Shown: positions 53,431 through 61,920 of the stretch, in pieces
Numbering within the stretch: position 1 is the stretch's first letter
Layout: each line of letters begins with the position of its first letter
From: Verrucomicrobiota bacterium
GTDB taxonomy: Bacteria > Verrucomicrobiota > Verrucomicrobiia > Opitutales > UBA953
Reading direction: 5' to 3'
DNA: 64,000 nt
Assembly (NCBI GenBank): GCA_003569205.1
Contig: BGOK01000008.1
Span: 1 to 64,000 of the forward strand
Made by a program: the position numbers and the translations under genes
The notes under the pieces: generated by a model
Told to the model about the DNA's origin: nothing
The model's input: only the letters and a program-made list of their open reading frames with translations
Database searches by the model: none

Positions 53431-53664
53431 ATGCCCAAGCCCGACAAGAACGACATCGAGCGACTCAGCCGCGGGGAGTCGACCCGGGGCAAGATCGGCC
53501 ATCGCGGGGTCGGGCATCGGCTAACCCAGAAAGAGCGGATCCTCTTCGAGGCGGCCAAACGCCAAGGTTTTTTGAAGATACCGGTCGCGGGCATCCGTAA
53601 GAACGTCGTCAATATCTATCGCCTCTGGTGCCAGGCCTCCGACCGCGAGTTCACCACCCGCTAA
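53431..53664 (+). CDS. Small basic hypothetical protein
   Basis: 77 residues, rich in Arg and Lys, beginning MPKPDKNDIERLSRGES. The segment RLTQKERILFEAAKRQGFL looks helical and could bind nucleic acid. No family recognised. Supported by an ordered composition and by an adjacent palindrome that could act as a terminator. Confidence 0.55.
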   Translation: MPKPDKNDIERLSRGESTRGKIGHRGVGHRLTQKERILFEAAKRQGFLKIPVAGIRKNVVNIYRLWCQASDREFTTR

Positions 53665-53669
53665 GCGGT

Positions 53670-53711
53670 ATAATAGGGTCAGACCCCATTAATAGGGTCT
53701 GACCCTATTAT
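53670..53711. repeat. GGGTCAGACCC inverted repeat (possible terminator)
   Basis: A perfect 17-bp inverted repeat, ATAATAGGGTCAGACCC and its complement, with an 8-base spacer. It starts 5 bases after the stop at 53,664. Same family as the triple repeat at 10,861. The flanking A/T bases would let it terminate transcription from either side. Confidence 0.8.
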
Positions 53712-53918
53712 GAGTCCTGAGCTTTTGGACGCGCCCTAACCGACGGCACCGCCTAGCCCACATGAGGACGGCCTCCCTATTAGCACCCCCTCAGGGCCAA
53801 TTTAGCCCTCAGCCGGAGTCTTGATACACAACGGACACATAGGTGGATTCAGGAGACACCTTCTGCCATTTGACTCCGACGGAACTAGGGTTATATTAAG
53901 GTCTACAACACCCTAGAT

Positions 53919-54104
53919 ATGTTTAAAAAGTTCACCCTAACCGACCGACTGCTGTTTATCTCAGTCTTTTTGGTCATCATCTTTTCGAAGCTCCTTTATT
54001 TATTGGACTACAAGTTAGAGGCGATCTTCGTCGGCCTTTGGGCTCCTTCTATCCTTGCCTTCGGCATTTATCTGAAAGCCATCGAGAATTCTAAAGATGA
54101 ATGA
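53919..54104 (+). CDS. Small two-helix membrane protein
   Basis: 61 residues with two hydrophobic helices (about 10-28 and 36-54) and charged ends. No family recognised. Its last codons overlap the start of a second, 47-residue membrane protein, so the two form a coupled pair. The stretch 53,712-53,918 before it holds nothing recognisable. Confidence 0.5.
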   Translation: MFKKFTLTDRLLFISVFLVIIFSKLLYLLDYKLEAIFVGLWAPSILAFGIYLKAIENSKDE

Positions 54105-54240
54105 ATACGTCCCCCATTTCGCAGTCTTCATCTTCGTACTGTTCGGCATCGCAATATTTGCTGCGATGCAGCGGCTCAAGAAAATGAACGACGACGAGCG
54201 CGCTAACTCCAAAAAACAGCCCAAGGCCTTAGCTCGCTGA
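54097..54240 (+). CDS. Very small single-helix membrane protein
   Basis: 47 residues, ATG at 54,097 and TGA at 54,238-54,240. It starts MNEYVPHF, has one hydrophobic helix (about 8-25) and a basic cytosolic tail with MQRLKKMNDDERA. It overlaps the preceding gene by 8 bases (ATGAATGA), suggesting coupled translation. No family recognised. Size and shape recall small subunits of membrane complexes, but no partner is visible. Confidence 0.5.
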   Translation: MNEYVPHFAVFIFVLFGIAIFAAMQRLKKMNDDERANSKKQPKALAR

Positions 54241-54326
54241 CTTCTCGTCTGTATTGGCTAACGCGCCACAGCGGAGAATCAATCGAGTGGCTTGTTTAGT
54301 CAGTAAACACAGGCAAATATCTGCAT

Positions 54327-54725
54327 TTAACGGCCCGATATTTCCGCCCTTCGCATCGGCATAGTATCGATTAGAGCGAAGAGGGCCGCCGACTCCACAG
54401 GTACGTTCTGGTCAAGCTTAACGCCGCCATCCTTGCCCACTAAGCGCACTCGGAAGGACGGAGCGAATGGGCGGATGACAATCTGCAAATTGCGTTCCAG
54501 CAAGCCCGCCTGAGCGGCTTCTAAAACCCTGATTTGCCGCAGATACTCGGCGTCCTGTTCGCTCGGCGTATCGATGACCAAGACCCGCGACTGCCACTGG
54601 TACGCCGCAAGGTTAGGCAAGGCGAAGCCCGCCGCCGGCGCGCCCGTGCAGCCCTGCGCCCAATAGGCGGCCAGCCCGGCGCAACTTAACGTCATCATGG
54701 CTTTCATCTTTCCCATCATACGCAT
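54327..54725 (-). CDS. DUF4174 family protein
   Basis: 132 residues with an N-terminal hydrophobic export signal. The core has the DUF4174 pattern: WQSRVLVIDTPSEQDAEYLR, then FRVRLVGKDGGVKLDQN and LFALIDTMPMRRAEI. The fold is related to thioredoxin-like proteins but has no CxxC. It follows blh at 41 bases on the same strand and closes the rhodopsin-carotenoid run; a light-related role is possible but unproven. Confidence 0.75.
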   Translation of the reverse strand: MRMMGKMKAMMTLSCAGLAAYWAQGCTGAPAAGFALPNLAAYQWQSRVLVIDTPSEQDAEYLRQIRVLEAAQAGLLERNLQIVIRPFAPSFRVRLVGKDGGVKLDQNVPVESAALFALIDTMPMRRAEISGR

Positions 54726-54765
54726 CCGTGCGTCGTTGCAAACCGTCCGCTGATTACGCCTTGGT

Positions 54766-55650
54766 TCAGGCTGCCGGCGGCCGAATCCAACCCATCAGAC
54801 GCACTCTTTCGACCAAGACCATGTGCGGGACGGTCAACGCCGCCAAACCGACAAAGACGATCTGCAGCACGCGCGCATCAAGCGGGGTATCCTTCAAGAA
54901 AACCCAGGTCGCCGCCGAAGCTAGTCCCACCCCGACCATGGGCAGCAAGGCGACCCAGCCGAGGAAGCGCCAGGAGTCTCGGCCAGAATAGCGGAACGCG
55001 CGGAGGATGTGGCGCGCGCCGTGCATGCCACAGAAGAACAAGGTGAAGGCGACTAAGGGTGGTGACACGAACGCAAGAATGCCGACCGTTGCGAATTCGA
55101 AAGCCGTCAGGCGATCACGTCCGATGCGCTCGCCGATCGCCACGAGGAGCCCCAGCGCCCACGGCCAGACGAGCCAGCCCAGAACGGGCATAATCGCTCC
55201 GGCCGCCTCCGGCCCGACGAGCTGGCCGAATAAGCCGCTCATCTCGACCTGATGGCGTGCGGCCGGCAAGACCAGCACGGCGCCCCCGTAAAGGATCCGC
55301 GAGACCCAAGGCGTCCCTTCCGCGGGGTCGCCGGAAAAATGCGCGGCGGAGATAAGCAGGAAGCCAACCAAAAAGCCCGTGGGTGCCCACACCCACGCGG
55401 CGACCACCAGGCCCGCGAGCGTCAAATAGCCGACCGTGAAGCGTGTCCAATCCCATGCCGTCTTTAGGCCATAGAGCCGCTGCGCGAAAAGCGTGTCCAT
55501 CGCGCCATGCGGGACGCCGAGGACGAGGATGAGCGCGGCGAGCACGATGAGTTCGAGCTGCGGCGGAAACCGCCCCAGCGCGCCGGAGGCCGCCGCTGCC
55601 AAGCACGCGACGCACCCAAAGATCAGGCCTTGGCGTCGTTCGGCGTTCAT
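54766..55650 (-). CDS. blh: Beta-carotene 15,15'-dioxygenase (Brp/Blh)
   Basis: 294 residues, multi-helix membrane enzyme that splits beta-carotene into two retinals. Conserved His blocks: GVPHGAMDT, ISAAHFSGDP, CGMHGARHIL and TVPHMVLVE. Overlaps crtY by 4 bases. It supplies the chromophore of the rhodopsin encoded upstream in the same run. Confidence 0.93.
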   Translation of the reverse strand: MNAERRQGLIFGCVACLAAAASGALGRFPPQLELIVLAALILVLGVPHGAMDTLFAQRLYGLKTAWDWTRFTVGYLTLAGLVVAAWVWAPTGFLVGFLLISAAHFSGDPAEGTPWVSRILYGGAVLVLPAARHQVEMSGLFGQLVGPEAAGAIMPVLGWLVWPWALGLLVAIGERIGRDRLTAFEFATVGILAFVSPPLVAFTLFFCGMHGARHILRAFRYSGRDSWRFLGWVALLPMVGVGLASAATWVFLKDTPLDARVLQIVFVGLAALTVPHMVLVERVRLMGWIRPPAA

Positions 55651-56798
55651 GGGCGCACCACGCCGGGGGCGGGTCGAAAAAGTTCACGGAGAAAAGGCCC
55701 GGGCGGCAAGGCGGCGATGATGGCGAGGTCGTCGAGCAAGGTGCCTTGGTCGCTCATGAAACGAGCGAGCCTCGCCGGCGCGACCTCGCGGAACATGGCG
55801 AGGAAAAGGGTCGGCGCCAACTCTGGCTGCCGCCGGAGCACCTGCAGGAAGAGCGCGTCCATCCACCGTAGAACCCGACCGTCCTCCGCGTGCGCTTGGG
55901 GGCCTCGCCCTTCAGCTAAGCTGCGGGCGCACATCTCCGCCCATCGTTGGATGCGCTGAAAGGCATAACCGCTGCTCGCCCGCGCTCCGCCCGCCATCAG
56001 GCCAGCCCGCACGTAGGTCGTATCCGCCGACGGCTTCGGTTTTGGCAGCCCCATCGGCAAGATCCCGTGCTCCTCGCGCCGAACCCGGTATGGTCGCCCC
56101 TCGAGTCGCTGCTCGATGAAGCGAGTGAGCTCTCCTCGGAATGCCTCCGGTCCAGCCGGCGCCGGTGCGAAGGCGGTGACTTCCAGTAAGGCCCGCGTGG
56201 GCGATAACGGGAGTAGGTAATGGAAAAGAATCTGCCCCGCCTCGCCCTGCGTAAAGTGCATGATCTCCGCGACGGTCGGATCAAAGACCGGTCCCGTGCA
56301 TTCGACTTCCACGCCGAGGAAAGACTGCCAGAGCGCCGCCGCGCCCGCGACGGGCGCCGCCGGCGGGCGTGTGTCGACGACCCAACGGGCGCGCTGGACT
56401 CCGGCCGAGGTCTCTACTTCCCAAAGCCCGTCGACCCTGCGCGGCACGCCCTGGACGCTCACGCCCAAGGCTAGGCGTACGCGTTCCGACTGGGCGATGA
56501 GCTCGCTGCTCTCCTGATAGAATCCGCCCGAAGGGAGAAGCGCGTAAGGAAATTCCGCGCAGTCCACCAGCACACGTGCGGACGAGGAAGCGAGCGACAC
56601 CTTCGACCAACGACGACGCACCAGATGGGTCAGCTGCGCCGAGGGATGCATCCAGAAACACCAAGTGCGGTCATCGACGTAAGCCCCCCGACTCTCGAGC
56701 ACCAAGGTGCGCGGCGCCGCCGGACCCTGCTCCGCTAGCCGCCGGGCCAAGCTGAGTCCCGCGGCGCCACCGCCCAAGATGAGCAGGTCAATCTCCAT
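55647..56798 (-). CDS. crtY: Lycopene beta-cyclase
   Basis: 383 residues. Flavin-binding LLILGGGAAGLSLARRL and the CrtY segment DDRTWCFW near residues 42-49. FHYLLPLSPTRALLEVTAF and YAFQRIQRWAEMCARS are further family blocks. Converts lycopene to beta-carotene. Overlaps crtB by 11 bases and blh by 4. Confidence 0.92.
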   Translation of the reverse strand: MEIDLLILGGGAAGLSLARRLAEQGPAAPRTLVLESRGAYVDDRTWCFWMHPSAQLTHLVRRRWSKVSLASSSARVLVDCAEFPYALLPSGGFYQESSELIAQSERVRLALGVSVQGVPRRVDGLWEVETSAGVQRARWVVDTRPPAAPVAGAAALWQSFLGVEVECTGPVFDPTVAEIMHFTQGEAGQILFHYLLPLSPTRALLEVTAFAPAPAGPEAFRGELTRFIEQRLEGRPYRVRREEHGILPMGLPKPKPSADTTYVRAGLMAGGARASSGYAFQRIQRWAEMCARSLAEGRGPQAHAEDGRVLRWMDALFLQVLRRQPELAPTLFLAMFREVAPARLARFMSDQGTLLDDLAIIAALPPGPFLRELFRPAPGVVRP

Positions 56799-57729
56799 GG
56801 CGGGCGGTGATGCCAGGCAGCCCGATCAGGGCTTGATGCAGCGAGACAGAATGAGCCTGCGGGTGCGACCAGAACGCGCCTCGCAACGGCTGCGTCGTGA
56901 TGGCCGAGAGGGTGATTGTCGCCTTACGCCAGTCCGGCACGAACGCCCGGCCCTCCCAATACGCGTACTCCGCCGCGGCCAGGCGATGGCCGATCGCGCG
57001 ATACACGCGGCCCGCGACCAGGATGCCGGCGCGGGCCCGCACCGGCAGGAAAGGCAATCCGGCTTCGCCGCTGGCATAATAAGTTTCCGCCAGGGTAAGG
57101 AGCCGCGCCACGGCGGCGCGGAGCGCAGGCTGTAAAGTAGGCGACGGGTCGATGAGTTCGGTCGGCGCGATATCGCCAACGAGGCTGGCCGGCAGATAGC
57201 GTCGCCCCATCCGTGCGTCGGCAGAGACGTCACGGCAGAGATTAGTCAGCTGCATGGCGATACCGAGATCGACGGCGTGGGCGGCCGCGGCCGGTTCAGG
57301 CGCATCGAGGACCCGGCACATCATCAGGCCCACGGTACCTGCGGCGCGGTAGCAATAACGCAGGAGCTCAGCTTCATCCGCCATGCGCACGGTCTCGGCA
57401 TCGGACGCCATCCCCGCAATGAGCTCGCGCACAATTCCCGGCTCGATGCCGCATTCGCGCATGAGCGCGAGCCCGTCTTGTAAGACCGGGTCGTCCGACC
57501 GTCCGTCAGCGATGGCACGGTCCGCGGCGGCCAACGCTCGCCGTGCCTCCTCGGGCGAAGTCGCCTCATCGACGAGGTCATCAAGCCGACGACAAAAAGC
57601 ATAGAGTCGCGTCGCCCGGTCAGCGTGCGTCGCCCCGAGTAGCCGACGCGCCCAATAGAAACTCCGCCCCTGACGGGCCAAGGTCGCTTCGGCCGCGGCC
57701 GACGGGACATGCGCGGCATTCTGGCTCAT
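56788..57729 (-). CDS. crtB: Phytoene synthase
   Basis: 313 residues. Joins two GGPP to phytoene. The two Asp-rich Mg sites are RRLDDLVDEA and QLTNLCRDVSADARMGR, with RYLP following. The N-terminus RSFYWARRLL fits the family. Overlaps crtI by 4 bases (ATGA). Confidence 0.95.
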   Translation of the reverse strand: MSQNAAHVPSAAAEATLARQGRSFYWARRLLGATHADRATRLYAFCRRLDDLVDEATSPEEARRALAAADRAIADGRSDDPVLQDGLALMRECGIEPGIVRELIAGMASDAETVRMADEAELLRYCYRAAGTVGLMMCRVLDAPEPAAAAHAVDLGIAMQLTNLCRDVSADARMGRRYLPASLVGDIAPTELIDPSPTLQPALRAAVARLLTLAETYYASGEAGLPFLPVRARAGILVAGRVYRAIGHRLAAAEYAYWEGRAFVPDWRKATITLSAITTQPLRGAFWSHPQAHSVSLHQALIGLPGITARHGD

Positions 57730-59195
57730 GAGGCAGCCGGGATGAGGGCGTCGATGACCTTAGCGGAACAGAGGACGCCTGGGACACCCGCGCCAGGATG
57801 CGTGCCCGCGCCGACCAAGTAGAGGTTCCGTACGGATTCGGATTGGTTGTGGAAGCGGAACCAGGCGGACTGACGGAAAATCGGTGCCACGGAAAAGCCC
57901 GCCCCGTGGACACTGCGGTATTCATCCCGGAAATCCTCGGGGGTCTTATAAAATTCAGCGGTGATCGTCGCTTTGAGCCCGGGTAACATCGTGCGCTCCA
58001 ACGCGTCGACGATCCGATCCCGTAGGCGCGGGCCTTCGATGGCCCAATCGATATCGGCCTGCAGGTTCGGCACGGGGCAGAGGACGTAGAAACTATCCTG
58101 GCCTGCTGGAGCGAAGCTGGGGTCCGTGGCGGTCGGTCGGTGCACGTAGAGCGAGAAGTCCTCGGAAAGCTTCTGACGGTGGAAGATATCATTGAGCAGC
58201 TCCCGGTAGCGTTCGCCCATCCAGATGGTGTGGTGTGCGACGTCGGGATAAGTCCGCGTGGTGCCGAAATACATCACGAACAGACCCATCGAATAATGGG
58301 CCTGCGATAACTTCACGCGCGTGGCGAGCGCCTGCTCGGCACGCGGTACGAGATCCCGATAGAGATGGGCCGCATCGGCGTCCGAGACCACGACATCGGC
58401 CTCCACGACGGTGCCTTCGGCAAGCACAACCCCGCGGGCAACGCCCTGCTCGATCCGGACACGCTCGACGGTTGTACTCAGGCGCAGGGTAATACCCTGC
58501 CGTTCCATCAGGCCGCCAAGCGCCTGGGTGACGGCCCCGGTACCGCCCATCGCGAAGTGGACCCCATGCGCGCGCTCGAGAAAATGAATGAGCCCGTAGA
58601 TACTGGTAGTATCGAACGGATTACCGCCCACGAGCAGGGGCTGGATGGAGAACGCACGCCGGAGCTTATCGCTCACCAGATGGCGCGAGACCATCTGCCA
58701 GACGGTCTCGTAGTTACGCAGGCCGAGCAGGTGCGGTACCTGCCGCAACATCGTCCCGAAGCGATCGAAGGGCTGGGCCGATAGCTGGGTGAAACCGATA
58801 TCGTAGATCCGGCGACTGTGCTCGAGTAGCGCGAGGTAACCCGCCCGGTCGCGCGGCTCGATACGCTCAATCTCCGCCAACGTGGCTTCCAGGGTGCCGC
58901 CGTAGTCGAAGGTATCGCCGTCGGCGAATTGGAACCGATACCACGGCGTCAGCGGGACGAGCTTAACATGATCGGCGAAACGTTCACCAAAGAGGGCGAA
59001 CAACTCTTCGAATAAGAAGGGCGCGGTAATTACCGTCGGGCCAGCGTCGTGTCGGAAGCCCGCGCGCTCATAGACCTGGGCCCGTCCACCTAGGGCCGCG
59101 CAGCGGTCGATGAGGGTCACGGCATAGCCCTTGGCGCGCAGCCGCAAGGCGGCGGCGATACCGCCAAATCCCGCCCCGATGACGATGGCTTTCAC
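57726..59195 (-). CDS. crtI: Phytoene desaturase
   Basis: 489 residues. FAD-binding motif GAGFGGIAAALRLRAKG at the N-terminus, GGRAQVYERAGFRHDAGPTV next, and the C-terminal signature LYLVGAGTHPGAGVPGVL. Bacterial CrtI that takes phytoene to lycopene. Nine bases after crtE. Confidence 0.96.
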   Translation of the reverse strand: MKAIVIGAGFGGIAAALRLRAKGYAVTLIDRCAALGGRAQVYERAGFRHDAGPTVITAPFLFEELFALFGERFADHVKLVPLTPWYRFQFADGDTFDYGGTLEATLAEIERIEPRDRAGYLALLEHSRRIYDIGFTQLSAQPFDRFGTMLRQVPHLLGLRNYETVWQMVSRHLVSDKLRRAFSIQPLLVGGNPFDTTSIYGLIHFLERAHGVHFAMGGTGAVTQALGGLMERQGITLRLSTTVERVRIEQGVARGVVLAEGTVVEADVVVSDADAAHLYRDLVPRAEQALATRVKLSQAHYSMGLFVMYFGTTRTYPDVAHHTIWMGERYRELLNDIFHRQKLSEDFSLYVHRPTATDPSFAPAGQDSFYVLCPVPNLQADIDWAIEGPRLRDRIVDALERTMLPGLKATITAEFYKTPEDFRDEYRSVHGAGFSVAPIFRQSAWFRFHNQSESVRNLYLVGAGTHPGAGVPGVLCSAKVIDALIPAAS

Positions 59196-59204
59196 GCCTC
59201 CGAC

Positions 59205-60077
59205 TTAAGCGGACTTCACCCGTTTCACGAGTGCGAAGGCGAATTCGGTCAGCAAAGCCCCCGCTTTATTCGGTAAGGCTTCTGCGTGCTCGATGGCCGC
59301 TTCGAGATGTCCCCGCGCCAGCTGCCGGGCTTGGTCGGCGGCGAGTTCGGGCGAGCGACCTGCCGCGAGCAGGAGAACAATGTTCAAACTATGCTGGGCG
59401 GCGTCGCCCTGCACGTCCTCGAGGTCGTCGACCATCTGATAACCGATGCCAAAAGCATGGGCGGCAGCGCGGATACGCGGTAGCCACTGTTCCTGACGAG
59501 CCGCCAGGAAGGCGAGTTCGAGCGGCAGGCTCAGCAGGACGCCGGACTTACCGACGACGATTTCTTCATACCGTGCGACTTCAGCGAGGGCGTAATCCTT
59601 GGTGGCCAGCTCCGAGCATTGGCCTTGGATGACCTGAGCCGTCCGGGCGTGCACGCAGCGGAGCAGCGCGGGTAGAGGAGTGGGGTCAGGGAGGTCCGCG
59701 AGGGCGCCGTAGGCAGCCGAAAGCAGGAGGTCGCCGGTGCAGAGGGCGACGTCCGAACCGAAAGCAGCGCACACGGTCGGGAGACCGCGGCGTAATTTCT
59801 CCTTATCCTGCAGGTCATCATGGACGAGCGAGGCGTTGTGGAGGAGCTCGACGCAGGCGGCGAGGCGGACTGCTTGGTCGCCAACGACACCGAGAGCCTC
59901 GCAGGCATGCAAGGCCAGCCGGGCGCGCACTCTTTGGCCCCCGGCTTCGAGATGATATTGGGCGGCGCGCAGCGTGGCGGGCTCGCCGGCGGACACGCCA
60001 GTCCCCGCCGCCACCCGGACAAGCACGAGCATCAGCCGTTCGACCTGAAGGAGGGCGGAGTCGGTGGTGGTGTGCAT
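59205..60077 (-). CDS. crtE: Geranylgeranyl diphosphate synthase
   Basis: 290 residues from the ATG at 60,077; the frame to 60,179 enters a hairpin and is rejected. First Asp motif DDLQD in HNASLVHDDLQDKEK, second DDLED in MVDDLEDVQGD. The compact first motif marks a bacterial all-trans prenyl synthase. Makes GGPP for CrtB. First crt gene after the rhodopsin, separated from it by a hairpin. Confidence 0.93.
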   Translation of the reverse strand: MHTTTDSALLQVERLMLVLVRVAAGTGVSAGEPATLRAAQYHLEAGGQRVRARLALHACEALGVVGDQAVRLAACVELLHNASLVHDDLQDKEKLRRGLPTVCAAFGSDVALCTGDLLLSAAYGALADLPDPTPLPALLRCVHARTAQVIQGQCSELATKDYALAEVARYEEIVVGKSGVLLSLPLELAFLAARQEQWLPRIRAAAHAFGIGYQMVDDLEDVQGDAAQHSLNIVLLLAAGRSPELAADQARQLARGHLEAAIEHAEALPNKAGALLTEFAFALVKRVKSA

Positions 60078-60151
60078 CGGGTGGGGAGGGATACCGGGTG
60101 TGACCGTCAGGAAAATCCTAGGCGCAGGGTCCCGGGATGCGTGGATACGAA

Positions 60152-60188
60152 AATCGGACAATGGAGCGTGCAGCCCCATTGTCCGATT
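60152..60188 (-). terminator. Hairpin between rhodopsin and crtE
   Basis: A perfect 13-bp inverted repeat AATCGGACAATGG/CCATTGTCCGATT with an 11-base loop. On the minus strand it follows the rhodopsin stop by 12 bases and runs into TTTT. It probably acts as a partial terminator or a 3' stabiliser giving more rhodopsin than crt mRNA. Confidence 0.75.
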
Positions 60189-60200
60189 CGTGAGGGGGGC

Positions 60201-60998
60201 TTAGTTCTTGTCGGACTCGCTGACAGCGGCGGCCCAGATGATGACGCCGAAGCCGATCTTATTGACCACGTCCGCGAGGTTATAAACCACGTTGAGCATG
60301 ACCGCAGAGTCAGCGGGCTTGCCACCGGTGAGGTAACCGAGGAAGTAGCCGATCGGGTAGATGGCCCAACCGAAGACGACGATGGTGCGCATCAGCTTGA
60401 AGGCAGACTGGACGGCAGGCGGAGCGGACTCAGCGCTGACCTTGCTGGCTTCACCGGCGTAGATTTCGTAGATGATGTAGAACCAACCGGCCATGCTGAC
60501 GATGAAGGCGGGCCAGGCGCCGACGGTGCCAGCTTCGCCGAGGTAACCGGCGATGAGCATCACCAGGGTGCCGATCATGAGGCGCCAGAAAACGCCGCCC
60601 GAGACCTTGGTGACCGCGGAGAGGATGAGGTAGAACTCCACCATCAGGAGAGGCACGGTGATGAGCCAGTCGATGTAGCGGAAGACGGTCGGGGTGGAGC
60701 CGGTGGTCACCCAGACATCGCGCATGTAGAAGTAGTGGGTCGCGGCCACGAGAGTCACGAGGCCGGAGACGGTCAGCGAGGTCTTCCACTTCGCCTTGAC
60801 GCGCTGCGTCTCGAGGAAGAAGAAGGCCGTCGCGGCGACCAGCGCCATCGAGATAACCCAGAAGGTCACACCGACGAGATCGTTGGCCTCAAGGTTCTTC
60901 TTCGCGGCGTCGGCGGCCATCGCGGAGGTAGGGGTTAAAAGGCTAAGGGCCAACAAGGCGCCAATCTTAGCCACGGAGGATTTTAGGGATGTAATCAT
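60201..60998 (-). CDS. Proteorhodopsin (light-driven proton pump, green type)
   Basis: 265 residues from the ATG at 60,998, with a signal peptide (to about residue 28) and seven helices. Retinal lysine K247 in NLADVVNKIGFG. Helix C has RYIDWLITVPLLMVEFY: D110, T114 and E121 correspond to proteorhodopsin D97, T101 and E108, so it should pump protons outward. L118 is at the colour-tuning position (L105), predicting green absorption. H88 matches His75 of the counter-ion complex. The region WPAFIVSMAGWFYIIYEIY follows the standard pattern. Confidence 0.97.
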   Translation of the reverse strand: MITSLKSSVAKIGALLALSLLTPTSAMAADAAKKNLEANDLVGVTFWVISMALVAATAFFFLETQRVKAKWKTSLTVSGLVTLVAATHYFYMRDVWVTTGSTPTVFRYIDWLITVPLLMVEFYLILSAVTKVSGGVFWRLMIGTLVMLIAGYLGEAGTVGAWPAFIVSMAGWFYIIYEIYAGEASKVSAESAPPAVQSAFKLMRTIVVFGWAIYPIGYFLGYLTGGKPADSAVMLNVVYNLADVVNKIGFGVIIWAAAVSESDKN

Positions 60999-61019
60999 GG
61001 GTGGGGGTAACAACTATTT

Positions 61020-61110
61020 TTTTACTCGAAAAAAGGGGGGGGGCAAGCGAGGAGACGTTTTTTATACCAATAAGGAAATGATGGATGCGGCCTTTTTCGG
61101 TCAAAAAAGA
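61020..61110. promoter_or_regulatory. Low-complexity leader upstream of rhodopsin
   Basis: The upstream side of the rhodopsin gene has a T7 run, an A6 run, a run of nine Gs (61,045-61,053) and a further T6. On the minus strand a TATAAA (61,071-61,076) is a possible -10 box, but no good -35 at normal spacing is seen. A GGTC/GACC dyad lies near 61,099-61,112. Confidence 0.35.
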
Positions 61111-61239
61111 CCTCGTCTGGGCTGGCCCGAGAGGAGCCCCCCCCTGCCCCCATCGCAAAAAACCCATCCCGCGAAACTGGCCCATGGGTATTGATCGGGG
61201 ACGGTTTGTGGGGCCAACCGTAATGTTACAGTTGGGTCG

Positions 61240-61526
61240 CTTCGGGTAAGGTTTTTTGGAGGTTTCTTGTGTCAACCCAACAGGCCATAGGGCGGGTTCG
61301 GCTCCCATGGTCTCGTCGGGCGAGAGGTAGCCGATGGCGCCATGCGGCCGGTAGGCGTTGTAGTCGTCGATCCAGCCGGCGAACACGACCCGGGCCTCGG
61401 AGAGCGTGTAGAACTGCTCGCGGCGGGCGCAGGCGTTGAACGATTCGATGAAGCCGTTCTGCCAGGGCGAGCCGGGGTCGATGTAGAGGGTCTTGATACC
61501 GCGCAGGCGCCAGTGGATTGGTGCCG
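61240..61526 (-). mobile_element. IS3-type transposase remnant (3' part)
   Basis: The minus strand reads LYIDPGSPWQNGFIESFNAC, REQFYTLSEARVVFAGWIDD and YNAYRPHGAIGYLSPDE, the C-terminal end of an IS3-group integrase core. The 5' part with the first catalytic Asp residues is absent. It is joined near 61,526 to a truncated DUF3800 gene and ends about 240 bases upstream of the rhodopsin start. Exact ends not determined. Confidence 0.8.
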
Positions 61527-61852
61527 CCCTTCTCGATGATCACGCAGATTGGAGTCAAGTCACCCTGCCGCTGGATACATCCCAGTACATGCAGCAGGTA
61601 TTGGAGCCTGGCTCTTTGCGACAGGCCCATGTGATTGCTGGAGTCGCTCAAGAACTCGGAGGCGTGCAATTCGGCCATCATCGGCAGGCCATGTGTTGCG
61701 AACAAACGTGCGCGCATCTCTGCCATCCTTCGGTTGACCGCATGCCAGTCCGCATGATGGACGAGTAATCCGCAGAGAATGAAGTGCCTACTGGCGCCGT
61801 GCTTCGCTCCCGGATCGCCGCTCTCATCGACATAAAGAAAGTGCATCCCCAA
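61520..61852 (-). pseudogene. Truncated DUF3800 gene
   Basis: The first ~108 residues of a DUF3800 protein (HFLYVDESGDPGAKHG, HFILCGLLVHHADWH, ELHASEFL, ICVIIEKGG). DUF3800 proteins are a nuclease-like family often seen in defence or mobile contexts. The remainder is missing: after about 61,526 the sequence is the IS remnant in another frame, so the open frame to 61,226 is a chimera. Confidence 0.8.
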
Positions 61853-61920
61853 TCCGAGCCGCTGACCGAGCTCGCAGCAATCACCAGCCCCTAGGCATCA
61901 TTTCCCCAAACCCCTTGGAC

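Noticed and set aside
60967-61386. 139-residue minus-strand frame running through the IS remnant into the rhodopsin leader
   Set aside because: Only its first part is transposase; the rest is read-through of leader DNA and overlaps the rhodopsin start.
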